NCBI GenBank assembly: GCA_027574665.1
Contig: CM050652.1
Coordinates: forward strand, 8,970,589-9,034,588
Length of the DNA stretch: 64,000 bases
Direction: 5' to 3'
From: Rhynochetos jubatus
Taxonomy: Eukaryota; Chordata; Aves; Eurypygiformes; Rhynochetidae
Shown: in pieces, positions 13,377 through 24,942 of the stretch
How the letters are laid out: each line of letters starts with the position of its first letter
How positions within the stretch are numbered: position 1 is the first letter of the stretch
Made by a program: the position numbers and the translations under genes
Notes under the pieces: model-generated
Seen by the model: only the letters and a program-made list of their open reading frames with translations
The model's database searches: none
What the model was told of the DNA's origin: nothing

Positions 13377-13402
13377 GTAAATGATAATGGTAAATGATAA
13401 TG
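13377..13402. repeat. 13-bp perfect tandem duplication
   Basis: The unit GTAAATGATAATG occurs twice back to back without mismatch, consistent with a recent slippage duplication. Confidence 0.95.
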
Positions 13403-16400
13403 TCAGCTCAAAGGCCACAAAACAAATGAGCCTTAAATCTGAACTCTTCCCTTATCTCCAGGATTTAGATTTATATCCTGGAAATGCTTATTGACACAGA
13501 AATGCATTTGTTGGCAACTTCATTGGAAAAATTACTGGAAGTGTATCAAATAAAACTGGAAGGAGTATACACAACTGGAAGAAGTTGTGAATATACTATA
13601 AGGTATAACTCTACCCTGATAGGAAGGAAAGCAAAATGTCCAGCTGCTATCTGTTATTTCAAGACACGATTAATTTTCCCTAACTTTAGATGTTTATAAT
13701 GTAAGCTTCTGCTCCTAAGCTGATATTTTAATTCAGGCATCTAGTAATTGGCACCCAGTACCATGTTGATGACCCATGAAGTCCTCTCAGGTATCCACCT
13801 GCTGCTCCAGAAGGTCACAAATTTTCTGTGAATCCTATGTCATTTTTTCCAGTTAGACATGTATGTTTGGGGTTCCATGGAGCATCCCAAATGACAGTAG
13901 ATATAAAGGTTGAGGCAAATGAATCGTGTCCATGGTGTCTAGACTCCTTTTAGTGGAACAGAGATCTTTATGCAAGGAAACAGTCTCCCAGCTTGGTGAG
14001 GGTTTGCCCACATGTAGAGAAGCAGAGCCATTTGATATGCCTTAGGATACCTGGCCAGGCCTCCAGCTGCCCTAGGAGGGCATGGGTCTCCCATAACTTA
14101 TATTCCTTGACAAATATCACAGACAACCCAAGGCACTTCAAATGGCACAGGATACCTATGTGTGGACAGCTGAAATGAGCCCTTATATCTCTGAATTTGT
14201 AGCTGTATCTCACGTTTAATGTTAGGTGAAGTGAATCCTGTCATTTATGTCCTTACTTAGGAGTAAATTTTGGATGTATTCTGTCATTCAATATGAAGAA
14301 TCCATAGATGGAAGACAAAGAGAATATTGGTTTTCCATACTGTGAGTACAGCACTCCCACTCAACGATGAAACTGAGGATGTAGAAATGAGAATGATACT
14401 AGTACATGTGGACCTCAGCAGTTTAAGCCTCTAACCTTAACCTCTAACCATGCTTTAGAGGCTTATTTAAGCATCTGACTTGGTTGGATTATTGACACAA
14501 ATCTGTCTTTGGAATATCTATCCTGAGCTATCATGGTTAACTTAAACATTCAGCCAAAACAAATAAAAAAGGACACAGAGAGCTTAGGATCAAATCTTCA
14601 GCGAAAGGAAATTCAGCAGAGCTATGTACCTGGCTAAGAATCAGTCATTTTAATGGAAAACTGTCTAGCAGAAAATCCATCTGCACAATTGCCCAGGGGA
14701 CGTATGTACATATGACACCTGGTGTGTTTTAGAAGGAAGCCATAGGACCAATTAGTTCCTTAAATTTGTCTTTTATTGAGGCTGTGGTCCAGAAAGACAC
14801 TTAAACAACTCAGTATCTTTCATCATTGCTGTGAAAGGGAATAGTCTTGAAATCTTGCAAGAGCTTAAATATCTTATTCTAGTTGTCAGAAAACTAGTTT
14901 CTATATACTAAGCTGCTCTACCCAGCTGGAAAACACTCTGCACTTTCATGTCCTGTGTTATTCCACTCTTCTGTTTATTTTGCTCATTAATGAGAATGCT
15001 TTCAGAGTGACTTAGATATAATCAAAATATTATGATCTCGCCACCTTCAAGGTCTGGCAGAGCATAAAACATAGGCCAATATAGCTGATATAGGATAGAT
15101 TATCTGTGATAGATAGATAGTGTCATGTTGCTGTTGCAAAACAATTCCCTGCATGTGTGAGTGGCAGGAGGGAATGTGTTAGAGCAATAAACTTGCAGAG
15201 AAAATAGAATATAATTGTAAACACAAAATGTTCATCTAGAAGTTGCACAACTGAATCACTTCCTATGAATGCCACTTAAAAACCTACTAATATACACAAA
15301 ATAAACTTTTCAATGAGGATTTAATGATAAGATGACAACACATTTCCTAAGTGACTCCCGCTTTAGAGAATATCAAAGTTCACCAAAGGCGCTTATCTAT
15401 GAAAAGAAATGTGTTAAAATTTTTTGAGATGGCACCAGCTTCAGAGATAAAATGTATCTTGACTCATTGCTCACATAAGCAGTGAACAGTTCTATATTTC
15501 CCACATAACAAGGGATAGGATTTTTCTGGTGGATATTAACTACAGCTATACAGAGTGTTATGCTTCTATTATGGATCATTATCATGATCAAATCATCATA
15601 ACACACTGAACGAGTCTAAATATTACTCTAAATATGAGTCATATCATTCCTTCTCTGGAGGCAGGTAGAAGGTTAAATAACTTAATGAATGACAATGAAA
15701 AGACAAAGGACTGTAGTAAACTCAGTCCTACTGTAAATACACACAACTCCATTGATAGCCGTGTCCAGAGCCATATTTAGTTTGTGGGGTCTCCATGCTC
15801 ACACTGCTTTCATTACTTCTGTTTCATACTAAAGCAGCTCCATTGCTTTCACTAAATGGAGCATGTCATTTTCTTAAATAAGTGCCTGACCATAAAAAAA
15901 AAGCATATATAGAGAATGGTGTGAGGAAAATAGCTTCCTATTCTCATTCATGCCTTTGATTTCACAAGCCGTATTTCTGTCAATAATCACATTTAGAGCA
16001 CATCCATTTTAATTCCCCAAAGCACTGTATTTATATGAGTCAACAAACTCCTGTGACCAAACCTGAGTCTTGACTTGGCTCCACAATTAAGTTGATGTAA
16101 CACAATTGACCGCGAATCTTGAAAAAGGATAGCAGGTAGATTGTGTTGGGGATGGGAACTCTGGATACGTGGAGCCCACATTTCAGGCTCATACAGCAAA
16201 GCTGGAAATGTGAAGTTTTTGCTATCAATCCATTTTCTCTGGGACCAGGTTATACCTAAAATTTCTCTGCTGGAGCTGTGACACAGAATCCAGCCTCCCT
16301 CAGAGTTTCAAGAAATGGTAGGACTCAGGTACCCTGCCATCCCGGTGGCCATACCACAGCTAGAAACACTCTCTTTTGCATATTGAAGTTCCTGCCCGGG

Positions 16401-18039
16401 CCATTTGCCTGGATTTCCTTTCTACAAAAAGCCCAGGCAAAACCAGGATGTTGCTAAATACCTACATTTCTGGGAGACTAGCACGGTTGTCATGTTCAGT
16501 TTAAACTGCAAACCTAAAATGTTTTGATGGATCAAAATAAATTTAAGGTGTTTTGGGGGGTTTAATATTCTAAATTTAAAAAATTTAAAAAACAAACCAG
16601 GAAGTTTTCCTAGTTCTAGTTATAAAATGAATTTGCCATGACTACATAGTTTTCATTATAGATCTTGATTCCATCACCATCTTAGTATATCACTAATTGG
16701 AAGGTCATTCTATAACTGTTATTTCCTGCTAACAATTAGGAATTTTGAAAGTTTGCCTATCTCTTTCTTTGTGTCCAAAGAAATTTCATCAACATCAGAA
16801 GAATTTGTATCAGATACATGGGGAGGAAATCCATTCAGTCTGAGTGTCAGGGGGAGACAGTGTTAAACAGATTCCTCAAATTTATTGAATGTTTGCAGCA
16901 GCCTTCAAATCCCACAGTGGGTTCCTCCAAAAGAAGGCCCTTTCTTCACTTCTGAGGAACAACTTTCCTACTCACGTATAGACAGGAATTAAATTGATAT
17001 GGGAGTAACTGAGATTTCTCCATGCATTTTAGAAAGAGCTGGATTAGAAGTATGATCCATCTCTGCTCTGATCTCACAGCATGTAGAAACACCAATATGA
17101 GCAGTAATGGCTACAAATCACTGTGTCTCACTGGAAACAGTCCAGATGATTGAAAAAAGTCAACCTTACTCATCTGTGCATCTTTACCCAGTCTCTTCTG
17201 AGATAGAATAGATGTGTTTGTATCATGGATGCATAAGAAAGACATTCAGATCAATGGCCATATTTTATGGGTTGTATGAAGTGTATGCAAAATAAAAATA
17301 AAACCACTGTTCCTACTAATTCTGCATTTAACTGAAGTAACTGAAGCATAGAAATAGGGTTAGGAGAAGGGTATACAGCAGAAAATAAACTATGTCAATA
17401 TATATACATTTAAATCTAGGAAAGGGTGGAAACATACTGTTAATAAAGACAATGTGACATTCCTCTCTCTCCAGTTCAGAGTAAATAAAACAACCCAACT
17501 TTCTTTCCAACAAATCAATCAAACCACACCACAAGTACAATGACACCCTATTGTTTCTTATGGCTCTCAGAATGAATGTGAAGTTATGTGTGTTTTGTTT
17601 GGCACAGCTAATTCTTCTCCTTGAATCCCACCAACCAGGTCCCAAGCCTTATCTTTCTCTGCCTGAATCCCCTGGAAATCACTACTTTTTGGTTGAAGGA
17701 TCTCTCTGAAAGCTTTCCTGTACTTCTCATTCCAGGCATCTGCAGGGATGTTGTATGTTTTTTGGAGCACAAGGAAGTGCTGTCTATTTTCAGCTCCCTT
17801 GCTGTCTACAACCAGCAACCACTAGCATTTTTAAAGAAAAGGTGACATATTTCCCTCACCATCCTTCTCCTTCTGAGTTTAAAATGCGTATAAAGACATG
17901 TCAGAGTATATCACCTAAGGTATATAAATGTTAATATTAACAGATTATGTAGCATCCAGAAATAAAGTGGCCTCTATTTTCCATCTCCCCCCACTGCAGT
18001 GTTCTGTTAGGAAGCAGCAGAAGTGGCTGTTGTGCAAGA

Positions 18040-18330
18040 GGAGACCTGGGAGCTGGAGTGACAGGCTGTGGCCACAATCTCACCAAGGGGTACAGTCCCA
18101 CAGTGCCGTAACAAGAGCAGAGTAGGTCCAACAACAGTAACCAGGGTCAGCCAAGTAGTCCAGTGATCATCAGGGAAGGCTGCTGTGATGAGACAGACCT
18201 GAGGTCAAGCAAGGAAGTCAAGTCAGCAAAACAAGGTCAGGATCAGCAAGGGAGGCATGGAAATGCCTATAGTGAAGAACAGGCAAGGACCAAGACCAAG
18301 GACATGGCTGAAGTACAGCTCCTGGGGTAA
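18040..18330. repeat. Possible dispersed repeat, purine-rich with GGTCAG/CAAGG echoes
   Basis: A compositionally distinct block, GC-richer than its surroundings. It is full of imperfect echoes such as AGGTCAAGCAAGGAAG, AGTCAGCAAAACAAGGTCAG, GATCAGCAAGGGAGG and AAGGACCAAGACCAAGGACA. It shows no clean tandem period and no good reading frame. The texture is that of an old interspersed repeat, possibly an LTR or internal transposon piece, but I cannot name the family, and the borders are approximate. Confidence 0.35.
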
Positions 18331-19834
18331 GTAAACAGTGAGGCTTCTCTACTGTTTTCTCACAGGCTTTGTTGTATTTACCAAAGTTTGCTTCAAGGTA
18401 GTTGTGATAGTGAATTCAGGCAGAGAAGCTCCTGGGATTCTGTGGGTTTTCTTTGAAATTTAGTATAGCAATAGTGGATGCAGTTGCTTCACTTGAATGA
18501 ATCTCCTAATGCCTTAAAATGGAATTTGGTGTCACAATATGTTTATTTCTGCTGCATTAATTGCATGCAAACATTTCTGTTTGGTCACATTGAAAAAATA
18601 AGATTGCTGGGAGTCTTCTGTATGCTCATTTCTTCTTCCAATTTCTTGTTTGCTTGAGGCAAACGATTTTCCGAGAACCTCATCTGTGATTAAAGATGCA
18701 ATAATTCTTCCCAGAAAAACCAATAACACCATCCAACAGTATCACATTCCCGTTTCTTAATTAAGGTTCTGTACTTTTGTTATTCATTGACAGTAACCAA
18801 CATACACATACTTCTGCATAATTACACTGCAGGTTTGTTAGGGTCTGTGCCCATATATGTGTTTGCCATTTGAAACTCACATCCTTCCAAGCCTGACAAG
18901 TCATTTCAATGAAATGAAATTAATCTTAAAAAATGAAACATAGTAACCTATGGGTAAAGGCAATTGAACATTTTAGGAAAGTTGGACTTCATGGAGACCA
19001 TCATCTTTCCACACTAATTACAGAAAACAACTGTTCATAATATAAATTTGGAAAATGTACAGTAACAACTGGGATACAAATTATTGTACAGACAATGGTG
19101 AAATTCTGCTCCTAATAATGCTCAGTGTGAATTGCAGTTAGTTTGAACAGTGTTACCTTGGGATGTCACACCAGGAATTAACATAACTTTTTGGCAGAAA
19201 AGCTTCCACAATCAACAACTGAAAGCAAAAGCGTGATGTTTAATGATTATGGCCTAGAGTTTTTGAAAGAATTTACAGTGATACCTAATTCAATATGTCC
19301 TGTGCAAGCAGACACATCTGCCAGGACACATCTTTAACAAAAGGCTGTAGAGGGTCTTCGTACCAGACACAGTTTGCCTCAATTTAAACATGTAACTGAG
19401 ACATTTAGGAAAGAATGGTGGTCATGGTAGACTCAGCATAAGAATTACTGTGGACAGTTAGAGACCTATAGAGGAAGAATTATTTATTAAGTAGAATGAA
19501 AAAATCCTGGCATGTACACAGAGTTGAAACACCCTCATAACTTTCTATCGCCTGTTGACTGGTACCTGAAACAGAGAGGAAGGAACCCAGCCTCCAGAGT
19601 AATTTTTCTGCCTAATCAGATGTTTTCCCCAGCTTAATATTTCAGCAACTGTGCCAATTCAAATCATGTTTATGCTTTCTGGCAAGCAGGCGGTTTGGAT
19701 CCTGCTCCCTCCTCTGTCTGGAAAATTACAACTAATTTCTCTGAAAAGTGACCTAATCACCTTTAACTGACATTGTAAGCAATCACTATCTACTCCTCCT
19801 ACTGGGACTATTGTCACTGTGCAGAGATTAATAT

Positions 19835-19862
19835 GGGGAGTGGGAGTGGGGGTGGGGTTGGG
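19835..19862 (+). other. G-quadruplex-forming motif
   Basis: Five G-runs of 4, 3, 5, 4 and 3 bases are separated by loops AGT, AGT, T and TT. This meets the canonical intramolecular quadruplex rule (four or more runs of at least three G, loops of at most seven). It sits in otherwise AT-rich DNA with no gene start nearby. Confidence 0.9.
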
Positions 19863-20068
19863 AAAGACAGGAATGAAAGAAGACTGACTTTAGCCTAGCT
19901 ACAAGAGCTTCAGCCTGCATTGGTTAGGGGATAATATCTTGAAGTCAAAACCAGGAGTTTCAAGAATCTCACTGCCACCTGACCACTGATCTTTTACACA
20001 CAATTCCTTTATGGGTCTGGCACGTAAATACCCAGTATAGGAAACACTGGGAAAAATCATCACCTAGA

Positions 20069-21170
20069 TCATAGAATCACAGAATGGTTTGGGTTGGAAG
20101 AGACCTTAAAGATCATCCAGTTCCAACCCCCCTGCCATGGGCAGGGACACCCTCCACTAGACCAGGTTGCTCCAAGCCTCATCCAGCCTGGCCTTGAACA
20201 CTTCCAGGGATGGGGCATCCACAGCTTCTCTGGGCAACCTGTTCCAGTGCCTCACCACCCTCTCCATGAAGAATTTCTTCCTGATATCTAATCTAAATCT
20301 CCCCATTTTCAATTTAGATCCATTACCCCTTATCCTGTCATTACAGGCCCTTGTAAAAACTCCCCCTCCAGCTTTACTGATGGCTCCTTTAGGTACTGGA
20401 AAGTCCTACAAGGTCTCCCCAGAGCCTTCTCTTCTCCAGGCTGAACAATCCCAACTCTCTCAGCCTGGCCCCTTAACACAGGTGCTCCAGCCCTCTGAGC
20501 ATCTTTGTGGCCTCCTCTGGGCTTGCTCTAACCAGTCTATATCCTTCTTATTTTGAGGGCTCCACAGCTGGATGCAGAACTGCAGGTGGGGTCTCACGAG
20601 AGCAGAGTAGAGGGGGAGAATCCCTTCCCTTGCCCTGCTGGCCACACTTCTGATACTGCCCAGGACACGGTTGGCTTTCTGGGCTGCCAGCGCACACTGC
20701 CAGCTCATGTTCAGCTTTTCATCTCCCAGTACCCCCAGGTCCTTCTCCTCAGAGCTGCTCTCCAGTCATTCTCCACCCAGCCTGTACTTGTGTTTAGTAT
20801 TGCCCTGACCCATGTGCAGGGCCTTGCACTTGACCTTGTTGAACTCCATGAGGTTGGCACAGGCCCAGCTCTTCGGCCTGTCCAGGTCCCTCTGGCTGGC
20901 ATCCCTTCCCTCCAGCATGTCAGCTGCAGCACACAGCTTGGTGTCATTGCAAACTGGATGAGGGTGCACTCAATCCCACTCCCGATGTCTGACAAAGTTG
21001 TTAAACAGCACCAGTCCCAGTACTGACCCCTGAGGAACAGTACTCATCACTGGTCTCCACTTGAACATCAAGCCATTGACCACAGCTATTTAGGTGGGAA
21101 TATCCAGCCAATTTCTTATCCACCACACAGTCCATCTGTCAAATCCATGCTTCTTCATCTTCCAGACAGG
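20069..21170 (-). mobile_element. CR1 LINE, 5'-truncated with broken reverse-transcriptase ORF
   Basis: This is the longest transposon copy in the window, about 1.1 kb, inserted on the minus strand. The left edge shows the 3' end in reverse complement: ATAGAATCACAGAATGG, GGTTGGAAGAGACCTTAAAG, ATCCAGTTCCAACCCCC. On the minus strand the body encodes recognisable pieces of the C-terminal CR1 ORF2 (reverse-transcriptase) protein. These are RDLDRPKSWACANLMEFNK and KHKYRLGGE, then, in another frame, KANRVLGSI and [15 protein letters not shown] (20460-20708), followed by the domain downstream of the RT. The pieces lie in different frames, so indels have killed the ORF. Similarity fades around 21160-21200. 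The element is an inactive fossil with no gene function. Confidence 0.95.
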
Positions 21171-23303
21171 GTCCTGCTGCACCAAGGGCAGGGCTGAATA
21201 AAAGCTATGAAAATATCTTTGGAGAGATCTCTTAGGTGTATTATAGGTGTGATGGATTCCTCTAAATGTAGCTAGTGAGTTGGGAAAATTCAATCTTCAA
21301 GCCAATCTTTGTGTTCCTATGTGATTCTCTTTCTCTAAGAAAAAAATTGAGTAAGCTAAATTTTGTCACTTTTATAGGGGTCTTTTACTATTAAAATTTC
21401 AGTAACATTTATAAAGTAATTTTATCTGTGTTTTAAAGAGGTATGTGCACAGCAAGATATCCAGAAGTGTAAAAGTTCAGTAAGTCATAAAAAGAGAGGA
21501 GAATTGTGATAGACAAACTTCAGCAGTATTATGTAAGGTCCCTTTTGACATGTGTAGGGTCAAATTACAGTCAAATGAGAGAAACAAAAAAAAAAAAAAG
21601 GAAATAATATCTTTTTGAGGACTGTCTAGGGAACATTTCACTCAGAGCAGGACCTTGACATGTAACTAGTTCAATCTTCCTGTAAAAATCAGGAACTGAA
21701 TGGATTTCACTTTATAAACTTTCCAGGATATGCCAGCTGCTATTAGCTGCCCCCACAAAACAGCTAAGGTATGCTAGAGCAAATTTTTAAGAATGATTCT
21801 ACTAATGAATTTCATTTTTCAAATTTATTCATTGTTGCTCTGTTACTGAAATCAGAGTTTTATGTAAAGATATCTTTTTTTCATTTGAAAACTTTTTTGG
21901 TAAATCTGATTCTGAGACATTACAGCTCCTAAGACATCTCTGTCCTTTAAAGCAGTGATTTTTAAAAGCAGGAAACTCAAACTCTTTCATAGTAATCAGA
22001 GCACTTTCACAGATTCCCCAGGGTTTCTACAAAATATCTGGACTGAATTGAATGAACTACTCTGAGTGCTGGTAATTTGTAGAGCTAAAGACTGTTAGGT
22101 AGTAGCTAATATTAGCCAAGAAAGCTCTGTGGCATCCGTATATTTGAACCATGAGTGTCCCAAGACACTTCATAACATCTGCCTAGAGTTCTAACAAGGT
22201 TAATTCTACCAAATGCTCCGTCAGCTTTTATAAAATGAATCATGACATAACGGTAAAGTAAGTATTCCACTTCCACAGCTTTATGTGCACAGCACAGAGT
22301 TCAACTGTAAATTTATCATCTATTTCCAGATACTTAACATTTATTTTTTCTTCCATAATCAAGAATTATAATAATAATAACAAGAAAGAAAGCCCAGTTT
22401 ACTCTGCTGTCCATGGCATCCTAGAGATGTGAAACACAAGCAAGGAAGCAAGGTTTTACTGTCTGATACAATTTGTCCAACAACCCTTTAAACATTTCTG
22501 TGTACATAACATTACTTTTCAGTTCTATAAACCCATCTTGTAAAACTGTTTCTGTAATGACACTAAAGTGTAAAACTCAACAGAAAACACAATCAGAGTA
22601 AAATGAAATTCATGTCTGATTGTTCTGTCTTTCTAAAAATCATTGCCATGATATGCTCTGGGGAAACTTTGAAAGCCTTTTCAGCCTCCGTGAATAAAAA
22701 CTATAGAAGTTAGAATAATAAACAGTTAATTGACTGGTCCTTTGGCATGGTAGCTAGTGGATACTGAAATAATATGGAATTCTCACATCATATTATCAAC
22801 TTTAATGTTGGAGGGTTGTGTGGTTTTGTTTTTTGTTTTGTTTTGTTTTGAAAGAGAACATTGTTAATATTGTGAAAACAACTTCAGCAAGATGGAAGCA
22901 CAGGTATTTTATGGACAGTCTATTGTCCATAGTATTTAATTTATGCTTGGCTCACAGAATTACCCAGCAACTGTTTGCCCTGAAGATTTTTAGATGAGTA
23001 AGAAATCACCAAATGGAATTCAGAAGAGTGTTTGTAATAGTATGTTGGGTTTTCTAAGTCACCACTTCATAAAAAAGAGAAAGCAAGTTTATAATCATTC
23101 TAAACACTTTTAGAATCCAGAGTACTTTATTTTTAATCTACATTGAGGCTCAGATTGAGCTCTTCAAGCTTCAACACTAAAACTTATGCATGCAGTCTCA
23201 GTCAGCAGAGTAGGCGCATTCAATACACAAGTATCAGGTGCACTTACCCTAAGAATCTCTCTAATCTCAGCGAAGTCGAAATTAAGTGTGACTTCATGCT
23301 TGG
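21171..23303. other. Non-coding, unique sequence
   Basis: About 2.1 kb, AT-rich, no recognisable gene. An imperfect TTTTG repeat lies at 22823-22850. Confidence 0.5.
22823..22850. repeat. (TTTTG)n simple repeat
   Basis: TTTTG/TTTTTTG units, about five copies, with slight length variation. Confidence 0.9.
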
Positions 23304-23470
23304 ACTCATAAAATCAAACAATTGTCGGGATTGGAAAGGACCTCTGGAAATTGTCATGTCTACCCCCTCTGCTCAAAACAGTAAACGAGCACTTTGTTCA
23401 AGGTTGTGTCCAGTCCAATTTTTAATATGTCCAAGGATGAGGACTTTACAGCCTCTTTGGTCAACCTTAA
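23304..23470 (-). mobile_element. CR1 LINE, diverged 3' fragment
   Basis: The plus strand shows the reverse complement of an older CR1 3' end: GGATTGGAAAGGACCTCTGG, then CCCCCTCTGCTCAAAACAG, then a stretch matching 'TTCAAGGTTGTGTCCAGTCC', 'CCAAGGATGAGGACT' and 'CAGCCTCTTTGGTCAACC'. Many substitutions and small indels separate it from the usual consensus, so it is older than the copies at 20, 37 and 40 kb. No coding capacity remains. Confidence 0.8.
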
Positions 23471-24489
23471 ATATCTATTATTTAGTTTGATATGCTCCTT
23501 AGTCTTATTATTTTAATACAATTTCATAGAAATAACTATTTCTTTGATAATTATATTCAGAGTAATAGATGCAGCTACTGCAGATTTATAGAAGCTAATT
23601 TTCAATCTATTTTGAGTGTTGGTAGCAATACAATAGCAACAGCAAAGGTGTTGTTAGAATGAAATCGTTTTACTTGTGCTTGATTTCTACAATCCTGATG
23701 TCTTGTGCTACAGAAGCAAAGTTCTGTAGGCACTGACAAAGTATTAGAAATATTTTCATACTAAGAGAATTCAGCTACTAGTGGAAATTAAGCAAAAATT
23801 ATAAGGAGTATTGCTGTTTTGAGACCTAAATCCTTCAGATATTGCTTTTTTATAGGCATGTTTTTTGAGAAAAGCATTGGTGAACTAACAGAGGAGCCGA
23901 AATGAAAGATGTTAGAGGAAATTCACCAATCTAGTCTGCATGTTCATGCTCCCCAATAAGCTGTAATCCCTTCCTCAGCGTGACTGTCCTCCTATGTGTA
24001 ACATAACAAGTATCCAGCTCTTCCAAACATGATGCACTTGCCTGTGAGCCTCTTACCCAGCACTTAGCTGATTGCTGTCAATTGACTCTGTTGCTGAGTT
24101 CCCTTGAGATTTCTCAAGCAGAACTGTCTAGACAATTATTTTCTTTATATGATCATGTGTAGAGAATACAAGCTGTCCTAAAAAGAAAGACTAAAGATTT
24201 CTTGTTTAAAAAGAAAAGCAAAAAAGGAGGTGCATTAAACATAAGAGATTAAAAAACAAGATTCATCTAATGGAGTGATAGGCATTCACATGTGATCTAG
24301 TAAGGCTGAGGTCCCTTTGTAGTCAGTAGAGAGAATCAGGCATTTCTAAAGTTCAATTCAGTCTAAAGCAAATACCTCAAACAGGTTAGATATAAATTAC
24401 ATTACAAAAGTGCTTATTTCTCCCCACTGACTGTAAATGGAACCCAGGGTGACTAGCTCAGCTATTGACACCTATTAATGTACATGCTT
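23471..24489. other. Non-coding, unique sequence
   Basis: About 1 kb, AT-rich, nothing recognised. Confidence 0.5.
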
Positions 24490-24942
24490 AGTGTTAGGTG
24501 AGACAAATGCCACCCCAACAGTCTACAAGAGGATGTCTTTTCCAAGCCTCTTTTCTCTCTCTCTCTCTCTCTCTGGGATAAGATGGAATTTGACTAAGAG
24601 CCAGAGCCAGAGTGAGAGAGAGCCCACCCCTGGCCCAACCCCCAGTTTATATACTGAGCATGACATTTTATGTCGGGAAATACCTGCTTGGCCAGTCCAG
24701 GCCAGCTGTCCTGACTGTGTCCCCTCCCAGCTTCTTCTAGCAAAGAAGTTGGAATACAGATGCAGCACCAGAAACCAAAAAAAATCCTTGACTTGATACG
24801 AACACTCCTTAGCAACAACTAAACCCACCACTATTGTCAATACTCTGTGCAAATCCCAAACATAGCCCTGCACAAATCCAAAACATAGCCTCATACTACC
24901 TACTGTGAAGAAAATAAACTCTGTCCCAACTAAACCAGTGCA
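24490..24942 (-). mobile_element. Endogenous retrovirus LTR, truncated
   Basis: A degraded long terminal repeat of an avian endogenous retrovirus (ERVL-like by my recollection of the family). It is recognisable from CCAGTTTATATACTGAGCAT, CAGCTGTCCTGACTGTGTCC, CAAATCCAAAACATAGCC and the terminal CTGTCCCAACTAAACCAG. Read on the minus strand it begins TGCACTGGTTTAG, and a TATA-box-like TATATAAA lies at 24646-24653, which gives the sense orientation. Everything downstream of about 24490 (the R/U5 end, with its expected ...ACCATGACA terminus) is missing, so no target duplication can be seen. A CT microsatellite (24554-24574) has expanded inside it. A short internal duplication around 24846-24893 repeats 'CAAATCC(A)AAACATAGCC'. 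No viral gene is attached. The outer ~130 bp at the left are less certain. Confidence 0.82.
24554..24574. repeat. (CT)10 microsatellite
   Basis: Uninterrupted CT dinucleotide repeat of about 21 bases, inside the truncated LTR. Confidence 0.95.

Larger units (their letters stand above)
11161..18039. other. Non-coding, unique sequence
   Basis: About 6.9 kb without a recognisable gene or transposon. It contains a short TA-rich microsatellite (13232-13255), an exact 13-bp tandem duplication (13377-13402) and a small GATA repeat (about 15107-15120). The minus-strand open stretch at 17567-17818 begins at a TTG, is closed by a stop two codons upstream, and shows no motif I recognise. Confidence 0.5.

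Noticed and set aside
17567..17818. Minus-strand open stretch of 83 codons with a plausible-looking peptide (ADAWNEKYRKAFREI)
   Set aside because: It starts at TTG with a stop two codons upstream, matches no family I recognise, and lacks clear splice-site support.
20167..21026. Plus-strand open stretches of 129 and 157 codons
   Set aside because: They are antisense shadows of the minus-strand CR1 copy.
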